Of a DNA stretch of 26,025 nt, positions 14,917-22,253 are shown piece after piece. Positions within the stretch are counted from its first letter, which is position 1. The number at the start of each line of letters is the position of its first letter. Both the position numbers and the translations under genes were made by a program. The notes beneath the pieces are model-generated. The model worked only from the letters and a program-made list of their open reading frames with translations. It was not told where the DNA came from and searched no databases. Origin of the DNA: Deltaproteobacteria bacterium (GTDB lineage Bacteria; Desulfobacterota; DSM-4660; Desulfatiglandales; B25-G16); contig CP070752.1 in NCBI GenBank assembly GCA_020348625.1, positions 2,340,674-2,366,698 of the forward strand, in the 5' to 3' direction.

Positions 14917-15978
14917 ATGGTGAACACGGCTTTTGGCGTGGGTCCCGAATACCCGGTTGGGTGGTACGCGGGGTTCATCGACAGCATTCCCGTGGGTATG
15001 TATCGTACCACGATCGAAGGGAAACTCGTTTTTTGCAATAGGGCCTTTGCCCAATTGTTTGGGTTCGAAAAGGCTGAAGAATTGATCGATTACCCTGTTG
15101 TCAAGCTCTATAGGAACCGCAAAGACAGGGGTTTGCTGATTGAGAACGTAATCAAGCAGGGTCGCGTAACGGATCTACCTTTATACTTGCTGAAACGAAA
15201 CGGTACGCCTATGGTCTGTTCCGTATCCGCCCAAGCGGTGCTAGACGATGATGGCGTTGTGGTGTATCTGGATGGAGTCATCAGGGAGATTACCGATCCA
15301 GAAGACGAGAAAAACCATTCTATCACTATGCCGAAAGACAAGACTGGCAATACCGATTTTGTCTTTCTTTTGAATCTCCGTGCTGAAATGGTTGACATGA
15401 ACCAGGCCTATGCGGAGCTCCTGGGATTTGACAAGGAGGAGTTGACGGGGAAATCCTTATTTGAGTTCATGCTACCCCAGGAGAAATACGACTTTCCCCT
15501 GTTTCTTTCTGAGCTCTTACAATCGGGCCAGCAGGAGGGCATTTTAGCCGTGATCGACAGAGGGGGTGCGAGGCATTATCTCGGGATGCATGCCCTCCTT
15601 GTGGAGGGGAAAGGGGGACTCCATCTAATAAAGGTTGTTGCGCAGGAAGCAACGGAACGGATGAAACAGCATAAGCAGCAATTAAGCAGGGAGAGACTGC
15701 TTGGGGTTATGGAAATGGCCGGCGGAGTTGCCCATACATTGAACCAACCGCTGACCATAATCAGCAATCTGCTCCACGAGGTGTTGTCCGGTTTTGACCC
15801 CCACGAACGTAACTACGAGAAAATTGTGAAGATAGATACCCAAATTCAGAAGCTGAACGAGATTGTAAGAAAAATAGGCGCCATTAACCAATATGAGGCC
15901 ATGGAGTATGTTGCAGGTATAAGGATCGTTGACATCGATAAGGCCTCTCGGATGAAACAGGGTGGGGAGGTTGGATGA
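14917..15978 (+). CDS. PAS-PAS-DHp protein lacking a kinase ATPase domain
   Basis: A soluble 353-residue protein with two PAS domains (about 15-125, MYRTTIEGKLVFCNRAFAQL; and about 145-255, NTDFVFLLNLRAEMVDMNQA) and a HisKA-type dimerisation helix pair (about 262-330). The H-box reads GGVAHTLNQPLTII with His273, but the acidic residue normally after the His is Thr274. The protein ends after the second DHp helix; no N, G1 or G2 box follows. It therefore cannot autophosphorylate and may be a phosphotransfer or scaffold protein, or the degenerate cytoplasmic half of a sensor whose membrane half is encoded at 13560. Its stop overlaps the start of the REC protein at 15975 by four bases, implying coupling. 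Confidence 0.87.
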   Translation: MVNTAFGVGPEYPVGWYAGFIDSIPVGMYRTTIEGKLVFCNRAFAQLFGFEKAEELIDYPVVKLYRNRKDRGLLIENVIKQGRVTDLPLYLLKRNGTPMVCSVSAQAVLDDDGVVVYLDGVIREITDPEDEKNHSITMPKDKTGNTDFVFLLNLRAEMVDMNQAYAELLGFDKEELTGKSLFEFMLPQEKYDFPLFLSELLQSGQQEGILAVIDRGGARHYLGMHALLVEGKGGLHLIKVVAQEATERMKQHKQQLSRERLLGVMEMAGGVAHTLNQPLTIISNLLHEVLSGFDPHERNYEKIVKIDTQIQKLNEIVRKIGAINQYEAMEYVAGIRIVDIDKASRMKQGGEVG

Positions 15979-17027
15979 TAAGAACAGTGCTGATCGTAGA
16001 TGATGATCGTGAAATGCTGCTATCCCTTAAGGAAGGGTTGGAGCGCTACTTCGAGAGCTTTCGTGTGCTCACAGCAGAAGATGGCATGATCGCTGTGGAA
16101 ATGCTGAAGAATAAAACCGTTTCCCTTGTGGTCAGTGATTTAAAGATGCCTCGGATGGACGGTTTCAGCCTTCTCGCTCACATTATGGAATACTATCCGG
16201 ATATACCGGTTGTTATCATTACCGGTTACAGCACCCCGGAGATGGAAAGACTGGCCCGGGAGGGGGGTGCAGTAGGCTACATAGCAAAGCCTTTCATGAT
16301 TGAGGATCTTGCGCGGAAGATAATGGCCACCCTCAGGCATGAATCGGAGGGAGGGACTTTGCACAGCGTCTCCTCCGGTATGTTTTTGCAATTGATAGAA
16401 ATGGAACAGAAGACCTGTACTATCAGACTGGTTGATAAAGTATCGGGGAGTCGAGGGGTGTTGTTCTTCCGTGACGGCGAACTTATGGACGCAAGGGCCG
16501 GTTCTCTGCAAGGTGAAGCTGCTGCATATAGGATTTTCTCGTGGGACGAAGTGAACCTTTTCATCCAGAATGCCTGTGCTCAAAAGGAAAAGAAGATTCA
16601 AGCAGACCTTCAGGCTATTCTCCTCGATGCCGCCCGATTAAAAGATGAGGCCGATGAGGAGACAAAGCGTGCAAAGGTGGTTGAGCAAGGGCAAGTATTC
16701 AGAGAGACGCCGAAGGTCGAGCAGCAATCAGAGGGATTGGATTCGACCGAGGGCATCAAGGTGCGATTACAAAGGCAGATGGGCACCATGCGTGGAGTAG
16801 AGGCCATCTATCACGATCGCTCGTGGAACGGTCTTATCGCGCAGGCTTCCCGTCTCGGAAGGTTTTTTAACATCGGAGAGCTGACCCTAGCCTATATCGA
16901 TCGTGGCGGGCCCAATGATTTCATCGTGTTACCGGGAAGAGAAAACACGGTGGTTTCGGTAAACCCTCGATGTCCAAGGGACAAGATTATGAATGCTATC
17001 AGGGAGGAAGTGACTTCCCAATACTGA
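15975..17027 (+). CDS. REC-PATAN (DUF4388) response regulator with roadblock-like C-terminus
   Basis: A cytoplasmic 350-residue response regulator without DNA-binding domain. The receiver is residues 1-118 (Asp9-11, phosphoacceptor Asp55, Thr83, Lys105). A PATAN/DUF4388 domain follows at about 128-230 (SGMFLQLIEMEQKTCTIRLV, GVLFFRDGELMDARAG, AAYRIFSW), then a charged linker. The last 80 residues (GVEAIYHDRSWNGLIAQASR to FIVLPGRENTVVSVNP) have the strand-helix pattern of roadblock-like domains and resemble in style the next small protein. PATAN domains are protein-interaction modules. In this context it would connect phosphorelay output to the MglA/roadblock components. It overlaps the PAS-PAS-DHp gene and is followed at 7 bases by the second roadblock-like gene. 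Confidence 0.85.
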   Translation: MIRTVLIVDDDREMLLSLKEGLERYFESFRVLTAEDGMIAVEMLKNKTVSLVVSDLKMPRMDGFSLLAHIMEYYPDIPVVIITGYSTPEMERLAREGGAVGYIAKPFMIEDLARKIMATLRHESEGGTLHSVSSGMFLQLIEMEQKTCTIRLVDKVSGSRGVLFFRDGELMDARAGSLQGEAAAYRIFSWDEVNLFIQNACAQKEKKIQADLQAILLDAARLKDEADEETKRAKVVEQGQVFRETPKVEQQSEGLDSTEGIKVRLQRQMGTMRGVEAIYHDRSWNGLIAQASRLGRFFNIGELTLAYIDRGGPNDFIVLPGRENTVVSVNPRCPRDKIMNAIREEVTSQY

Positions 17028-17034
17028 TTACCCT

Positions 17035-17409
17035 ATGCTTGTGAAGGATTATATGAAGGAACTATTCGATGATATTTTGAGCGTAACCGACGTTACTGGG
17101 GTCATGCTTTTTACCTTTGAGGGAAAACTCATCTTTAAGGAATTTCTATCTCCTCCGCCGGAGGAACCTGAAAGCACGGACTGGTGGCGTGTTTTCATGT
17201 ATTCGCTAGAAGGTGCTCAGGAAGTAGATCTTGTGTATGAAAAAAGTAGATTCTATATCCGGAAGACAGAGCTGGGCTACCTGCTGATACTGATGGAAAT
17301 TCTTGCGCCGACTGCCATGATGAGACTCAATTGTGACTTGCTCGCAGCTTCCATGAAAAGAATAAAAAGCACTAAAGGGCTGAGAGGTCTTTTCCAAACC
17401 AGGAAATAG
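17035..17409 (+). CDS. Second small roadblock/LC7-like protein
   Basis: A 124-residue soluble protein with the roadblock-type order helix (YMKELFDDILSVTDVTG), strands (VMLFTFEGKLIFKEFL), a long helix (STDWWRVFMYSLEGAQEVDL), strands (SRFYIRKTELGYLLILME) and a final helix (MMRLNCDLLAASMKRIKS). It is more divergent than the protein at 11068. It lies nine bases before the ATPase gene and is probably co-translated. A role as partner of the MglA GTPase or the ATPase is inferred. Confidence 0.72.
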   Translation: MLVKDYMKELFDDILSVTDVTGVMLFTFEGKLIFKEFLSPPPEEPESTDWWRVFMYSLEGAQEVDLVYEKSRFYIRKTELGYLLILMEILAPTAMMRLNCDLLAASMKRIKSTKGLRGLFQTRK

Positions 17410-17418
17410 GTTTTCGGG

Positions 17419-19860
17419 ATGAAAGATTCGGGAAAAAGAGTTGAGTTGGCTTCTTATCGAGGAGATCCAGATATCGAAACTATTGAGCAAGAGGAGAAGA
17501 TGAATTTGGAATCTAAGATCAATGAGGCGGAGGTATACCGCTCGATGGGATTGCTGGTGGAGTCCCTCGGCGTATATGAAAGTGTGCTTTCGGGTCTTCC
17601 CACCTCCGATATAGAAAACCAAGACAAGATAAAGCAGAAGATCACCCAAGTAAAAAAAGAACTGGTCGAGCAGGAACAACTCGACAAACAAGATGTTTCT
17701 TCGGAGGATATCTCTATTCTCAAAAATGGAGCTTCGGAGGAGGAGGATGTGCAGGCGGTCCTCGCCAGTGCCGCCGCGTGGAAAGAACTTGGCCTTTACG
17801 GTGAGGCGGTTGCCGAGTACGAGAAACTCTTTACCCTGGATTGTAACCCGGGAAAAATTGTTTCCGAAATGGTTGCATGTCTCTCCGTAACGCACACACC
17901 TTCAAACATCGTCGAGCACGTCGAAAAGATCGTGGACAAACAAAAGCTGGAGAAGAAGGAAAAAGTCCAGATCAAGTTGAGGCTCGGCATGGAAATGGAG
18001 AAAAGGGGCCAAAAAGAACTGGCCCTCGATCTTTACCGCTCCGCAAAAAAGATTGATCCGGAGGATACGGATATCAAGAAGAAGCTGGATACGATAATCG
18101 GTAGCCTCTCCTCCGGCTCGAAATATGACTACCTGCTTAATCAAAAGATGGTTACGCCGGAGAAGCTTCAGAAGGCCCTGGCTCTGTCAAAAAAGATGGG
18201 TAAAAGCGTAGAGTACGTCTTAATTGAGCATTTTAGGGTCAAGAAAGAAGAGCTAGGAAAGTCCCTTTCTCTTTACTACGGGTGTCCATTCAAGACTTAT
18301 GATCCGGCACTACCGACACCGGTTGAGCTGGTACGGAGTCTGAAGAAGCAATTTCTCATGCATGAGCTCTGGGTTCCGTTGAGCTGGAGTAAGGAGGGTA
18401 TTGAAATACTCATCGACGACCCCAAAGATCTGAATAAAACCGATCACATCAGGGCACTGGTAAAGACGAAGAAGATCAACTTTTCCGTTGCGATCAAAGA
18501 GGATATAGAACCGTACATCAAACGCTTTTTTGATGAGCAAAAATCCGATCCCACCGCGGCCCCGCCCGACATCATGGAGGGCTACGATTTGATCCCGGAT
18601 ATTACCTTTGAAGAGGAGGAAGAAGGGGCGGAATTCGAGGAAACCCTGTTTGATGAGACGTCAAGTCAGGTGGTAAGCCTTGTCGATCAGATCCTGATTG
18701 CTGCATGCCGAAAGAATGCCTCCGATATCCATTTTGAGCCTTCCTCGGAGTCCAGGATAACCTCGGTGCGTTTCAGAATCGATGGTGTCTGTCAGGAGTA
18801 CACCAAGATCCCCAACTCCATGATTAGGGCGGTTATCATACGGATCAAGATCATGGCGGCCCTCGACATCACCGAGAAGCGTCTTCCTCAGGATGGAAAA
18901 ATCAAATTCAAACGCAAGGGCATACCCACTTTCGAACTTCGACTGGCAACCCTCCCCACTGCAGGGGGCTATGAGGATGTGGTGCTGAGAATACTGGCCG
19001 GCGCAAATGCCATGCACCTGGATCAGATGGGCTTGAGCGAGAGAAACCTGAAACTCATGAAGGAACTCATCGCCCATCCTTATGGTCTCATATTGGCGGT
19101 TGGTCCCACTGGCTCAGGTAAGACCACTACGCTTCATGCTGCACTCAACTGTATCAACAAACCGGGGATCAAGATATGGACGGCAGAGGATCCTATTGAG
19201 ATAACCCAGCCTGGCCTACGTCAGGTGGAGGTAAGGCCCAAGATTGGGCTCAATTTTGCAAGGATTATGCGTGCATTTCTAAGGGCAGACCCGGATGTTA
19301 TTATGATCGGTGAGATGCGCGATGAGGAAACCGCGGCGACCGCCATAGAGGCGTCTTTAACCGGTCACTTGGTTTTTTCTACCCTGCACACCAACACGGC
19401 GGCGGAAACCGTGGCGAGGCTCCTGGATATGGGGCTTAATTCGCTCAACTTTTCGGAGTCCTTTCTGGGTGTTTTGGCCCAGAGGTTGGTCAGAAAAATA
19501 TGCGAGAAGTGCCGTAAAGAATACCACCCCACAAAGGAGGAGTTTGAGGAGATTCTACTGGATTACGGAAAGGATAATTCCGAGGGCAACGGAATAGAAT
19601 ACACATCTGATCTCACGCTTTACCGTCCCGAAGGGTGCGAAGAATGCTCTGGCACCGGGTACAAGGGGCGGATCGGCATTCATGAATTGCTCTACGGCAG
19701 TAACGAGATAAAGCGGTTGATCAAGAAACAGGCTGGCTCAGACATGATCCTCGAACAGGCCATTAAGGAGGGCATGACGACCTTGAAGCAAGATGGCATC
19801 AAGAAGGTCTTTCAGGGAATCACGGATATGGCTGAGGTAAGAAGGGTGTGCATAAAGTAG
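17419..19860 (+). CDS. TPR-MshEN-GspE/PilB-type secretion/pilus ATPase
   Basis: An 813-residue cytoplasmic ATPase of the type II secretion/type IV pilus assembly family. Residues 1-230 contain about three TPR-like helix pairs (EAEVYRSMGLLVESLGVYES; AAAWKELGLYGEAVAEYEKL; LGMEMEKRGQKELALDLYRS), an extension not usual in PilB or GspE. An MshEN-type domain spans about 235-375. Its first c-di-GMP motif lacks the canonical Arg (KYDYLLNQKMVTPEKLQKAL), so nucleotide binding is doubtful. The catalytic part has Walker A GPTGSGKTTT (Lys568), Asp box EDPIEITQPGLRQVEV, Walker B DPDVIMIGEMRDEE, His box GHLVFSTLHTNT and a zinc-binding tetracysteine (CEKC near 695, CEEC near 741). No pilin, platform protein or secretin is encoded nearby, so it may power a distant pilus or secretion machine, or act with MglA. 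The start ATG at 17419 is weakly supported. Confidence 0.92.
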   Translation: MKDSGKRVELASYRGDPDIETIEQEEKMNLESKINEAEVYRSMGLLVESLGVYESVLSGLPTSDIENQDKIKQKITQVKKELVEQEQLDKQDVSSEDISILKNGASEEEDVQAVLASAAAWKELGLYGEAVAEYEKLFTLDCNPGKIVSEMVACLSVTHTPSNIVEHVEKIVDKQKLEKKEKVQIKLRLGMEMEKRGQKELALDLYRSAKKIDPEDTDIKKKLDTIIGSLSSGSKYDYLLNQKMVTPEKLQKALALSKKMGKSVEYVLIEHFRVKKEELGKSLSLYYGCPFKTYDPALPTPVELVRSLKKQFLMHELWVPLSWSKEGIEILIDDPKDLNKTDHIRALVKTKKINFSVAIKEDIEPYIKRFFDEQKSDPTAAPPDIMEGYDLIPDITFEEEEEGAEFEETLFDETSSQVVSLVDQILIAACRKNASDIHFEPSSESRITSVRFRIDGVCQEYTKIPNSMIRAVIIRIKIMAALDITEKRLPQDGKIKFKRKGIPTFELRLATLPTAGGYEDVVLRILAGANAMHLDQMGLSERNLKLMKELIAHPYGLILAVGPTGSGKTTTLHAALNCINKPGIKIWTAEDPIEITQPGLRQVEVRPKIGLNFARIMRAFLRADPDVIMIGEMRDEETAATAIEASLTGHLVFSTLHTNTAAETVARLLDMGLNSLNFSESFLGVLAQRLVRKICEKCRKEYHPTKEEFEEILLDYGKDNSEGNGIEYTSDLTLYRPEGCEECSGTGYKGRIGIHELLYGSNEIKRLIKKQAGSDMILEQAIKEGMTTLKQDGIKKVFQGITDMAEVRRVCIK

Positions 19861-20052
19861 TATCGTTTTCGGCTGTTACCTGGTTCTAGCTGAACATGGC
19901 TGCCCTATGTTTTAGGCACAGTGGAGTGCTATTTAGATTTGGCAACATGCGTTAGAGAAATGGCAGTTGCCCAGTGAGTGCCGTAATTAGGGAACGATAC
20001 AGCATTTAAGAAAAGCATACGAGGTCGTTAGGACTTCGCGGAGGTTCAGGAT

Positions 20053-20859
20053 ATGACGGATAAAAGGGCACTGGTAGTAGACAATGATTTCTTTTTTATG
20101 GAGTTCCTTGCTGAAGTTCTCGAGGCACGTGATTATGAGGTAATAAAGGCCTATGACGGGAAGGAGGGTATTTCGAAACTGGAGCAGGAAAACGTTGATG
20201 TGATTCTCGTGGACATGATTATGCCCAAAATAGACGGAGGGCAATTGATCAGATTCATTCGATCGAAATACCCTGACACCCGCTTTCCCATTATTGCCCT
20301 ATCAATCATTGAGCAAATGGACGGGCTGAGTGGGATAGATGCCGATTATTTCATAGCCAAGAGTCCCGCTGAAAAGATGGCCGTCCATATCGATATGGTG
20401 CTGGAGAGGATCGAAAAACGGCTTATTCCCGCTTCCACAGATGAAGTGATGATCCAGCCTGACGATATGATCCCGCGGCATATAACCAGCGAGCTCATTC
20501 AAAGCGTGAATTTTCAACAGGCAATTACCGAGAGCATTGGGGTGGGCCTGATTGTGGTTGACCGGGATGCCAGGATCATCACTGCTAACTCCCTTGCGCT
20601 CGATATCATCGATAAATCCTATGACGAGGTGCTGAATCGAGAGGCCAGTTCCTTATTTCCAAAAGAAGAACGGTCGAAGGTAATGGGCTCGCTCAGGAGT
20701 GTTCTACAAAAAACAGAATTACGCAATGTGAGTATTTTCATGCTAATCAATTCCCGAAAGGTTCAAATGACCGTCTCCCTTCTCAAGCTTGGTGGAGAAA
20801 CACACGGGTGGGTCATGAGTCTGTGCCCGGAGCCGGGAACATCTCAACGGCAAGGATGA
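20053..20859 (+). CDS. REC-PAS response regulator-like protein
   Basis: A cytoplasmic 268-residue protein with an N-terminal receiver domain (about 1-120, acidic pocket Asp10/Asp12, phosphoacceptor Asp54) and a C-terminal PAS domain (about 150-260, GVGLIVVDRDARIITANSLALDII). The conserved receiver Lys sits in AKSP rather than the standard KP, and the usual Thr/Ser is Ser in IIALSI. No output domain follows the PAS. It lies 192 bases after the ATPase gene with a good ribosome site (CGGAGG), so it may belong to the same operon or be transcribed separately; no clear promoter or terminator was found in that gap. It probably is a single-domain-type signal relay in the cluster. Confidence 0.87.
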   Translation: MTDKRALVVDNDFFFMEFLAEVLEARDYEVIKAYDGKEGISKLEQENVDVILVDMIMPKIDGGQLIRFIRSKYPDTRFPIIALSIIEQMDGLSGIDADYFIAKSPAEKMAVHIDMVLERIEKRLIPASTDEVMIQPDDMIPRHITSELIQSVNFQQAITESIGVGLIVVDRDARIITANSLALDIIDKSYDEVLNREASSLFPKEERSKVMGSLRSVLQKTELRNVSIFMLINSRKVQMTVSLLKLGGETHGWVMSLCPEPGTSQRQG

Positions 20860-20908
20860 AAACGGATTGAATGCAATTTAACCCACACTGTCCGACTCAA
20901 CGCTGGTC

Positions 20909-21841
20909 CTACCTCTTGTCGAGCTTTGCTACGAGACCCCCCCTGCGCAGATATCTTCGATAGTCTTTTTCGTGGTTCTTGAGTATGTGCATGAGGTAGG
21001 CCATATGTCTTTCCAGGGCTTCCACATAGAGGTCCCGATCCAGTTTCCATCGCTGCTTGAAGTGGCTGCGCATATGTTCGTTTACTCCGCCAAGATCCTT
21101 CGCCAACCTCTGTCGGCTCATGCGATAGAAATCCCTCGTCTTTCTTAGGAGGTCCAACTCGCTTTTGTAACCCATAACGCCACCGTTTCTGAATTCGTCA
21201 AACAGGAACAGAAGCTTTTCCAGGTAAGTTCTGTCTGCCATTTGGCCCAGCAGGTCGGCGGTACCAATGAGTTTTCCCAACAGTGCAATCTCTGGAGACG
21301 GAAAGTGAATCTCGGCAATCTTTGCGCTCAGGTCAGTGCAGGTGAGGATAACAGAGGAATGCCGAAAGACCTCCGGTGATAAGCCATGGTCGGACTTATA
21401 CTGGTCCATAAAGGCAATGCTGCGCCGGACATCGGTAAGGCTCTTAAGGGTCATTTCGCCTTGCTGTTCGTCAGTTTTCTGGATATATCCCGTGTCATGC
21501 ATGAGGGCGCACACAAGGCCCAGGGTAACCTGCTTAGAGGTGAGTTGCTCACCTGAGAGGATGACACCGTGTATGAGCCGTGCCATAGCAAGAAAGGTAT
21601 CGGTCGTATGTTTGAGGTCGTGATACTGAGTGCGACAGGGGCCATATCCCGAATACTCGCCCTTGAAAAGGTCTACAATATCGGTAAAGACGAGGTCCAG
21701 CGTGGTAAAATCAAAGCTGGAAAAGAGCATAGACACAATCGTTTTGACCTCGTCAAGAACAGCACGGGGGTCTTCCATATCTATCAAACGTGAGAGTTGC
21801 ACTGTGTCTTCACGTTTTGTAACGTCAGTGAAGGACTCCAT
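20909..21841 (-). CDS. HD-domain protein resembling class I cyclic nucleotide phosphodiesterases
   Basis: A soluble 310-residue metal-dependent hydrolase. The metal motifs are YHDLKHTTD (His74, His78, Asp81) and LMHDTGY (His115, Asp116), with a further Asp in IGTADLLGQMAD near 200. The YHxxxHxxD spacing is like that of class I 3',5'-cyclic nucleotide phosphodiesterases rather than plain HD proteins. A role in cAMP/cGMP breakdown is therefore possible, though substrate cannot be told from sequence. The N-terminal 60 residues are helical. It is convergent with the REC-PAS gene and divergent from the aminotransferase operon. The ribosome site is poor. Confidence 0.85.
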   Translation of the reverse strand: MESFTDVTKREDTVQLSRLIDMEDPRAVLDEVKTIVSMLFSSFDFTTLDLVFTDIVDLFKGEYSGYGPCRTQYHDLKHTTDTFLAMARLIHGVILSGEQLTSKQVTLGLVCALMHDTGYIQKTDEQQGEMTLKSLTDVRRSIAFMDQYKSDHGLSPEVFRHSSVILTCTDLSAKIAEIHFPSPEIALLGKLIGTADLLGQMADRTYLEKLLFLFDEFRNGGVMGYKSELDLLRKTRDFYRMSRQRLAKDLGGVNEHMRSHFKQRWKLDRDLYVEALERHMAYLMHILKNHEKDYRRYLRRGGLVAKLDKR

Positions 21842-21893
21842 AAAAACCCATAGTTCCGGTAAGGTTCCCGGCTAGTTTCACAGGTTGTTTGTG

Positions 21894-21922
21894 TATATAA
21901 CAGAAAAAGGCAGCTGGGACAA
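21894..21922 (-). promoter_or_regulatory. Sigma-70-type promoter of the HD-domain gene
   Basis: On the minus strand TTGTCC (21917-21922) and TATATA (21894-21899) are separated by 17 bases, about 50 bases upstream of the ATG at 21841. Confidence 0.5.
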
Positions 21923-22020
21923 GGTTTGGTTTCGGTTGAGTTCAGTGCACGCACGATCTTGCCTCACACTCTCCTTGCACCTGCCTTATCGGACACTAGC
22001 CAACAAACCTTACTTTTTTA

Positions 22021-22050
22021 TTGACAACTCCTCGCTTTTTTCTTTATGCT
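22021..22050 (+). promoter_or_regulatory. Sigma-70 promoter of the aminotransferase operon
   Basis: A perfect -35 TTGACA (22021-22026) and a -10 TATGCT (22045-22050) are separated by 18 bases. Transcription would begin near 22057, giving a leader of about 200 bases that contains a leader peptide and terminator. Together with the divergent HD-gene promoter this accounts for the 21842-22253 gap. Confidence 0.75.
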
Positions 22051-22081
22051 CTCCCGAGAAGTTCTAGAGGGGTTTCTGGGC

Positions 22082-22165
22082 ATGATGCGTACGTCGTTGT
22101 ATTCAAGCATGAAATATTCTTATTTTTTCTTTTTTGGCTATGTCTTCGTCCGCGGCCCGGATTGA
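22082..22165 (+). CDS. Phe/Tyr-rich attenuator leader peptide
   Basis: A 27-residue reading frame (ATG 22082, TGA 22163-22165) with the ribosome site AGAGGGG nine bases upstream. It contains four Tyr and five Phe; residues 12-22 read YSYFFFFGYVF, eight aromatics of eleven. This composition is the hallmark of leader peptides of Phe/Tyr attenuators such as those of pheA and pheST. The frame is also open upstream to an ATG at 22046, but that lies in the -10 box. Its last codons cover the predicted antiterminator arm (22149-22157). A ribosome reaching the stop would block that arm and allow termination. A ribosome stalled at the Phe/Tyr codons would leave it free. Confidence 0.85.
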   Translation: MMRTSLYSSMKYSYFFFFGYVFVRGPD

Positions 22166-22187
22166 ATGCTCTAATGCAGGAATTTCG

Positions 22188-22224
22188 AGGCCGTGGAAGG
22201 ACGAAAACCTCCACGGCCTTTTTT
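22188..22224 (+). terminator. Intrinsic terminator (attenuator) with competing antiterminator
   Basis: AGGCCGTGGA (22188-22197) pairs with TCCACGGCCT (22210-22219), a 10-bp GC-rich stem followed by six T. It ends 30 bases before the aminotransferase ATG. Its left arm can instead pair with TCCGCGGCC at 22149-22157 (nine pairs, one G-U), which lies in the leader-peptide frame and would act as antiterminator. Confidence 0.9.
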
Positions 22225-22253
22225 CATGTACATTTTAGTAAGGAGAGAAGCTC

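Noticed and set aside
17206..17895. A 229-codon open frame on the minus strand
   Set aside because: It is antisense to the second roadblock-like gene and the ATPase start; Leu/Phe-rich shadow sequence without domain.
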